Assembly: GCA_965248685.1 (NCBI GenBank)
Contig: CBDFKC010000003.1
Span: 2,480,001-2,544,000 of the forward strand
Origin: VYFG01 sp965248685
GTDB lineage: Bacteria; Pseudomonadota; Gammaproteobacteria; Arenicellales; Poriferihabitantaceae
Direction: 5' to 3'
DNA: 64,000 nucleotides
The position numbers and the translations under genes were made by a program. Below are positions 59,537-64,000 of this stretch, piece by piece. Position 1 is the stretch's first letter; each line of letters begins with the position of its first letter. The notes beneath the pieces are model-generated. The model was not told the DNA's origin. It was given only the letters and a program-made list of their open reading frames with translations, and did not search any database.

Positions 59537-59728
59537 ACTGGACAATGAGCCGTCAAACCGTTGCGGAATGAAGTGCGGCTTTCTAATTATTATCCAGAGA
59601 AAACATTGGTTGCTTAATGATTGCGCTGTAGGTTGAAAATTCCTTGCGCGGGAAGATCTTTTATTCATAAACCAATTCCTTTTGGCTTGAATAATGGCTT
59701 TACTCGCAGTTGTGAAATCGCTGAAAGC

Positions 59729-59805
<77 letters not shown>

Positions 59806-59952
59806 AATGCGCTAGCAGAGGTATTGTACTCAAGTGTGGTGATTTTAGTGAGGGGCAGATTGGTTTCTGTCATTATCGAATTTTGAAATTGGTAATATTT
59901 CTGTGATCAAGGTTACAATTAGCGGTTTTCGAAATTCTACGAGAACAGTTTG

Positions 59953-60441
59953 ATGAAACCCAAAGTTGCGGTGGTCATGGGATCCAAGAGCGATTGGCGG
60001 ACCATGTCTAATACTTGTGAGATATTAGACGAGTTGGCAGTGCCCTATCTCAGAGAGGTGGTTTCTGCACATCGGACTCCCGACAAGTTGGTAACGTTCG
60101 CCGGGAAAGCAAAGTCAGATGGAATTGAAGTTATTATTGCCGGCGCGGGTGGCGCTGCTCACCTTCCTGGAATGATTGCGGCTCATACTCCATTACCAGT
60201 TCTAGGCGTTCCGGTGAAAAGCAAAATATTGCAGGGGGTCGACAGTTTGTTGTCTATCGTACAAATGCCAAAAGGCGTGGCGGTGGGAACCCTGGCGATT
60301 GGTCCGAGTGGCGCATTTAATGCCGGCTTAATGGCATGCCAAATTCTTGCCTTGAATGACAGCGAGCTCGCCGAGAGAGTCGACAATTGGCGTGCCCGTG
60401 CAACTCAGGAAGTATTGGATAATCCCGATCCATCTGTTTGA
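59953..60441 (+). CDS. purE: N5-carboxyaminoimidazole ribonucleotide mutase PurE
   Basis: 162 residues from ATG 59953. Family signature VAVVMGSKSDWRTMSNTCEILDEL, VSAHRTPDKLV and IAGAGGAAHLPGMIAAHT; the SAHRTP and GGAAHLPGM blocks form the active site. It converts N5-CAIR to CAIR in purine synthesis. The partner purK starts 2 bases after its stop. Confidence 0.96.
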   Translation: MKPKVAVVMGSKSDWRTMSNTCEILDELAVPYLREVVSAHRTPDKLVTFAGKAKSDGIEVIIAGAGGAAHLPGMIAAHTPLPVLGVPVKSKILQGVDSLLSIVQMPKGVAVGTLAIGPSGAFNAGLMACQILALNDSELAERVDNWRARATQEVLDNPDPSV

Positions 60442-60442
60442 T

Positions 60443-61558
60443 ATGTCGAATGTTTTAGTCGTTGGGGCGGGTCAGCTCGGATTAATGATGGCGGCCGCTG
60501 GTGCGCGCTATGGCATCTCGGTAGATCGTATTGATCATGCTTCTGGAGAAGTTTTGCCAGGGACATCCCAGACTCGAATACGATTGACCACTGACCAAAT
60601 TCTAGCTAATTATTCGGTTATTACCGCCGAACTTGAACACCTTCTTGGTAACGAAATTGTTGAAAATTTGCAGACTAACGACGCCTGGATCAATCGCGAG
60701 GCGTTACAGTTGTTACCAGCAAGGGACCAGCAAAAAGCGATGTTGGATCAACTGGAGGTGGCTACTTCTCCCTGGCAGGAAATAAAACGTCCTCAGGATA
60801 TCTCGGTTGCCCAGCTAAAGCTTGGTGATGACCTGGTAGTTAAGAGTATTCGTGATGGCTATGACGGCAAGGGGCAATGGCTTGTTTCTTCAGAGTCCGA
60901 TGGAGGAATTCCAGATTCCGTTTTTGGTGGAATTATCGCAGAGCGTAAAATTAATTTTTCCCGGGAAGTATCATTAGTCGGCGCGCGCTTTGCGAGCGGA
61001 GAATGTTATTTCTTTCCACTCGTCGAAAACTACCATCAGGAAGGAATGCTGCGCTATACCTTGGCGCCAGCGTCGGAAATAGCAGGGTTGCAATCGGTGG
61101 CGGAGCAAATGCTGCAAACCGTGATGCAGAGTCTTGGTTACGTTGGTGTGATGGCGATGGAATGTTTTGATACATCTCGCCAGCTAATGGTTAATGAGTT
61201 AGCGCCACGGGTACATAACAGCGGGCACTGGACCCAGATCGGAGCTGATTACAGTCAATTCGATCTCCATCTATTTTCCATATTAGGCAAGGTCGTACCT
61301 GTGTCCCAGCGATTTTCCGGGAAATCTTTGATGCTTAATTTAATTGGTTGCGAATGGAATCCCGCCTGGCAAACAATGGCAGGTATTCAATGTTATTGGT
61401 ATGGAAAATCCTGGCGGGAGAATCGCAAACTTGGACATATCAATATCGCCCGGGACTCGGTTGAGGAGTTGATCCAAAGTTGCGGTGAGTTAATGCAATC
61501 GCTGGACTCGTTTCACCAGCGGATGTTAGCGCTCGCCATTGATCGGCTGCATATATAA
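60443..61558 (+). CDS. purK: N5-carboxyaminoimidazole ribonucleotide synthase PurK
   Basis: 371 residues from ATG 60443 (MSNVLVVGAGQLGLMM); the frame is open upstream into purE but this start is coupled to its stop. ATP-grasp features: VVKSIRDGYDGKGQW, GIIAERKINFSREVSLVGAR, MVNELAPRVHNSGHWT. It makes N5-CAIR from AIR, bicarbonate and ATP. Operon with purE. Confidence 0.96.
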   Translation: MSNVLVVGAGQLGLMMAAAGARYGISVDRIDHASGEVLPGTSQTRIRLTTDQILANYSVITAELEHLLGNEIVENLQTNDAWINREALQLLPARDQQKAMLDQLEVATSPWQEIKRPQDISVAQLKLGDDLVVKSIRDGYDGKGQWLVSSESDGGIPDSVFGGIIAERKINFSREVSLVGARFASGECYFFPLVENYHQEGMLRYTLAPASEIAGLQSVAEQMLQTVMQSLGYVGVMAMECFDTSRQLMVNELAPRVHNSGHWTQIGADYSQFDLHLFSILGKVVPVSQRFSGKSLMLNLIGCEWNPAWQTMAGIQCYWYGKSWRENRKLGHINIARDSVEELIQSCGELMQSLDSFHQRMLALAIDRLHI

Positions 61559-61632
61559 AAAGTTAATGCCATCAGGCTGGGTGGATATTTTGAAGGTCGT
61601 ATAACGATTATCGGTACTGGATTAATGCGCCG

Positions 61633-63180
61633 CTAAACGACCCCACCCTCTGCAATCTCCTGCTTTCGTTTGTTAATGAAAGCGTCCAGTTGCTCCAGGA
61701 TTGCTGGATCAAGATCGGGCTTCTGGTAATTTTCGAGGAGTGACTTCCAAACCTTATTCGCCCTCTCCGTTGCATTAACCGATCCCGCTTGCTGCCAGTT
61801 TTCGAAATTTTGCCAATCAGACAATAAAGGTTGATAAAAGGCTGTTCTGTAGCGTTCCATAGTGTGTGCGGTACCAAAGAAGTGTCCCCCGTGACCCGCT
61901 TCGCTGATGGAGTCAAAACCAAATTCTTCATTGCTGATTTTTAGCGGGGTAAACGCCTCAGCAAGGGTTTGGATCATTTCTGTGTCGATTATAAATTTCT
62001 CGAAAGAAGCGCATAACCCGCCTTCCAGCCAACCCACACTATGGGCAATGATATTGGCGTGAGAGAGAAAACAGGCCCATAGAGACATCGCTGATTCGTA
62101 AGTGGCCTGGGCATCAGGGGCGTTGGACGCATTCACGTTACTGGAACGGTAAGGCAGATTGTAAAACCGGGCAAGCTGTCCCCCGGCAAGCACTCCCTTG
62201 ATGTATTCCGGAGTGCCAAAAGCCGGAGAGCCGGATTTCATATCCACATTGGAGGTGAAGCCACCAAAAACTACGGGACAACCCGGACGTAACATTTGGA
62301 CGAACGCAATCACCCCGAGAGCCTCCGCGGTTTGCTGGGCAAGTGCTCCCGCCAGGGTGACCGGGCTCATCGCCCCAGCCAAGGTAAACGGGGTTACGAT
62401 GCAGGGCAGGCCCCATTTGCTCATTTCCATCATGCCGGACAACATTTCCTTGTCTACGACAAGGGGAGAGTTTACGTTAATCACGGTAATCAATCCGGGG
62501 TCGACCTGCTGTTGCTCGGGTTCAATTTGACGGACCATGGAATTCATCATTACACCATCATTTACCCTTTGCGCTCCGATACCCCGTGGGTTCCAGACTT
62601 TTTCTCCATAAACAATTTCAGCCCGATACAAATCCAGATGCCGGCTGTCACCTGGTAGGTCCAAGGCCTCTACCGATGAGGTGCCGGACATCGAAACCAC
62701 ATTCAAGCTATGGGTTAATTTGATTAAGTTACATTGATCCTCATAAGTCCCAGGCCGTCTGCCACGATCCAGATCGGAAACATTGGGTGGGCCGCCTACT
62801 GGCATAAAGTTGGTGTGGTTGCCGCCAATCTGTACGCTGCGTTTCGAATTTCGCGCATGCAGGGTAAATGTTGCCGGCGCCTTGGCAATCAGTTCTCGAA
62901 TGACCGTGGCATCGAATCGGACAATGCCATTATCTGAATCCACATTAGCGCCATTTTCCTGCAAAATTTTAAGGGCGTCAGGGTGCTGAAACCGGAGTCC
63001 ATTGGTGCCGAGAATTTTCATCGCAGCTGCATCTACCGCGGCGATTTGCTCCTCGCTTAGTATTTCAAATGGTGGCCATGGATTGGTTACCGGGCCGATA
63101 GGTCTTTGTTTTAACCCGGATTGTTGACTGTCCGATGACTTCTGTTCTGCCGCCGCTCGCTGACTTCTTCTTTTTCGCAT
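61633..63180 (-). CDS. MttB-superfamily methyltransferase, non-pyrrolysine type
   Basis: 515 residues. Trimethylamine-methyltransferase family segments visible: FEILSEEQIAAVDAAAMKILGTNGLRFQHP, FMPVGGPPNVSDLDRG, LINVNSPLVVDKEMLSGMMEM, GHGGHFFGTAHTMERYRTAFYQPLLSDW. The frame has no internal amber codon, so it belongs to the non-Pyl group that includes glycine-betaine methyltransferases; substrate unproven. Divergent from a Rieske oxygenase gene 130 bases away, consistent with methylated-amine or betaine use. ATG at 63180. Confidence 0.88.
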   Translation of the reverse strand: MRKRRSQRAAAEQKSSDSQQSGLKQRPIGPVTNPWPPFEILSEEQIAAVDAAAMKILGTNGLRFQHPDALKILQENGANVDSDNGIVRFDATVIRELIAKAPATFTLHARNSKRSVQIGGNHTNFMPVGGPPNVSDLDRGRRPGTYEDQCNLIKLTHSLNVVSMSGTSSVEALDLPGDSRHLDLYRAEIVYGEKVWNPRGIGAQRVNDGVMMNSMVRQIEPEQQQVDPGLITVINVNSPLVVDKEMLSGMMEMSKWGLPCIVTPFTLAGAMSPVTLAGALAQQTAEALGVIAFVQMLRPGCPVVFGGFTSNVDMKSGSPAFGTPEYIKGVLAGGQLARFYNLPYRSSNVNASNAPDAQATYESAMSLWACFLSHANIIAHSVGWLEGGLCASFEKFIIDTEMIQTLAEAFTPLKISNEEFGFDSISEAGHGGHFFGTAHTMERYRTAFYQPLLSDWQNFENWQQAGSVNATERANKVWKSLLENYQKPDLDPAILEQLDAFINKRKQEIAEGGVV

Positions 63181-63313
63181 CTGACAAAATATTTTAAATT
63201 CCTGGCAAGCTTATCATTACCCGGGAAAATAAAATCAAATTTCATCTCGCATGGTTATTTTTTCTATGATTAAATCGCCCCGAGCAAACCCCGGACCCTA
63301 ACTCGGAATTTCT

Positions 63314-64000
63314 GATGGCTGGCAACTCTGCCCAATCCAATCGCTTGCTGCGTAACCTGGCCACGCTGGCCAAAAAGCCCTTGACCAAGGCGACCGCTAT
63401 GGAGCCTGGTATGTACACCTCAGAAGAAATACTTTCCCTCGAGCGGGATTTAATTTTCCGTCGTCAATGGGTGTGCGCCGGGAGAACCGATTCCATTGCG
63501 AACCCTGGAGACTACCTGAGTTATCAGGTTGACGATCAGCCCGTAGTGGTTATGCGGCAAAGTGATGGCAGTGTTATTGCGTTTGCCAATGTCTGCCGCC
63601 ATCGTATGATGACCTTGCTCGAAGGTAATGGACGCTGTAAACGCATTGTTTGTCCGTACCATGCATGGAGCTACAACATCGATGGTCAGCTTATCGCCGC
63701 ACCGTATATGCAAGATCGCCCTGGTTTTGATAAGAGCAAGATAAAATTACCACCAATTCGCTGTGAGATATGGCATGGCTGGATATATCTTACCCTTGAT
63801 CCCAAGGTGAAACCGGTAAAAAAACTATTGGCGAATTTTGAAAAAATTGTGAAACCGTACAAGATGGAAGATTATGTCCAGATTGTTTCCCAGGATCACG
63901 TTTGGGATACCAACTGGAAACAGCTGACCGAAAATTTTATGGAAGGGTATCATTTGCCGGTCACACATAAGGCTACGGTGGGTGCTTTTTTTCCAGTAGA
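63314..64000 (+). CDS. Rieske-type ring-hydroxylating/GbcA-like oxygenase, C-terminus cut by window
   Basis: 229 codons from ATG 63314, open to the window edge. Rieske [2Fe-2S] ligands: CRHRMM and CPYHAW, then the mononuclear-iron motif start ENFMEGYHLPVTHK. This layout is shared by aromatic ring dioxygenase large subunits and by the GbcA/stachydrine-demethylase group that opens betaine catabolism. Pairing with an MttB-family gene favours the betaine-type group. Partial only; identity of substrate inferred. Confidence 0.88.

Larger units (their letters stand above)
59159..59728. other. 570-base gene-free stretch before tRNA-Pro
   Basis: It holds the tandem 108-109 base duplication and the right copy of the 27-base direct repeat. 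Remaining sequence is AT-rich and shows no supported frame; short frames such as 59477-59668 lack any features. Probably remnant DNA of an insertion next to the tRNA gene. Confidence 0.5.

Noticed and set aside
57529..59728. Insertion sequence remnants around the agmatinase-type gene
   Set aside because: Direct repeats are seen but no transposase fragment or terminal inverted repeat could be identified, so no IS is annotated.
61633..63180. Pyrrolysine-type MttB with in-frame amber
   Set aside because: The frame is continuous from start to stop with no internal TAG, so it is the non-pyrrolysine type.

Overview
The window looks like a chromosomal segment of a free-living or symbiotic sulfur-oxidising gammaproteobacterium. 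The evidence is a sox gene set, TusA/DsrE/DsrC-type sulfur carriers, a siroheme synthase, a gammaproteobacterial-type aryl polyene (APE) cluster, purE-purK and FadL/LolA-type outer-membrane functions. Base composition is moderate (mid-40s percent GC by eye). No transposase, integrase, phage gene, rRNA or CRISPR array was seen. Lineage below class level is not decidable from the sequence; a marine Arenicellales-like or thiotrophic symbiont-like group is only a guess.

1-26 kb is a sulfur-metabolism region. It holds a 1-Cys peroxiredoxin, a DsrE-like protein, a FadL-type porin and SoxB. A tusA-yeeE pair (thiosulfate uptake type) lies divergent to an exported rhodanese/metallo-beta-lactamase fusion whose metal motif is destroyed. 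A first ArsR-type regulator is divergent to soxX-Y-Z-A-K, which ends in a strong terminator. A second ArsR regulator is divergent to a pmpAB-blh set (two half-size YeeE proteins plus a persulfide-dioxygenase-type hydrolase), followed by a rhodanese. A DsrC-like protein lacking its C-terminal cysteine, CysG, and a three-gene exported thioredoxin/TolC/membrane-fusion operon complete it. soxC and soxD are absent here, so the visible Sox set is the truncated type usually linked to sulfur-globule formation. Both ArsR regulators carry the cysteine pair of persulfide sensors (BigR/SqrR/SoxR type).

26-33 kb is the most unusual region. Two exported, methionine-rich proteins built of nine-residue MNP-type repeats (plus, in one, nine six-residue MNPMxM repeats) lie 3.3 kb apart. 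Around them are an exported protein with two thioredoxin domains, a DUF302 protein, an exported metallo-hydrolase and a TrpD-like protein. This is my best candidate for an undescribed system.

33-37 kb holds a CbiX-type chelatase, a GabT-type aminotransferase, a WYL-type regulator and an EamA transporter. 37.5-52.5 kb is an APE pigment cluster in the order apeO-P-Q-R, A?-B, C-D-E-F-G, HI fusion, J-K, a 35-codon small ORF, L-M, with a methyltransferase facing it. 52.8-57.5 kb carries a SulP transporter, an AsmA-like protein, a methyltransferase and a NYN-domain protein. 57.5-59.8 kb has an agmatinase-family gene bracketed by a 27-bp direct repeat, a 108-109 bp tandem duplication and a tRNA-Pro(CGG). 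The end carries purE-purK, a non-pyrrolysine MttB-family methyltransferase and, divergently, the start of a Rieske oxygenase, which suggests methylated-amine or betaine catabolism.
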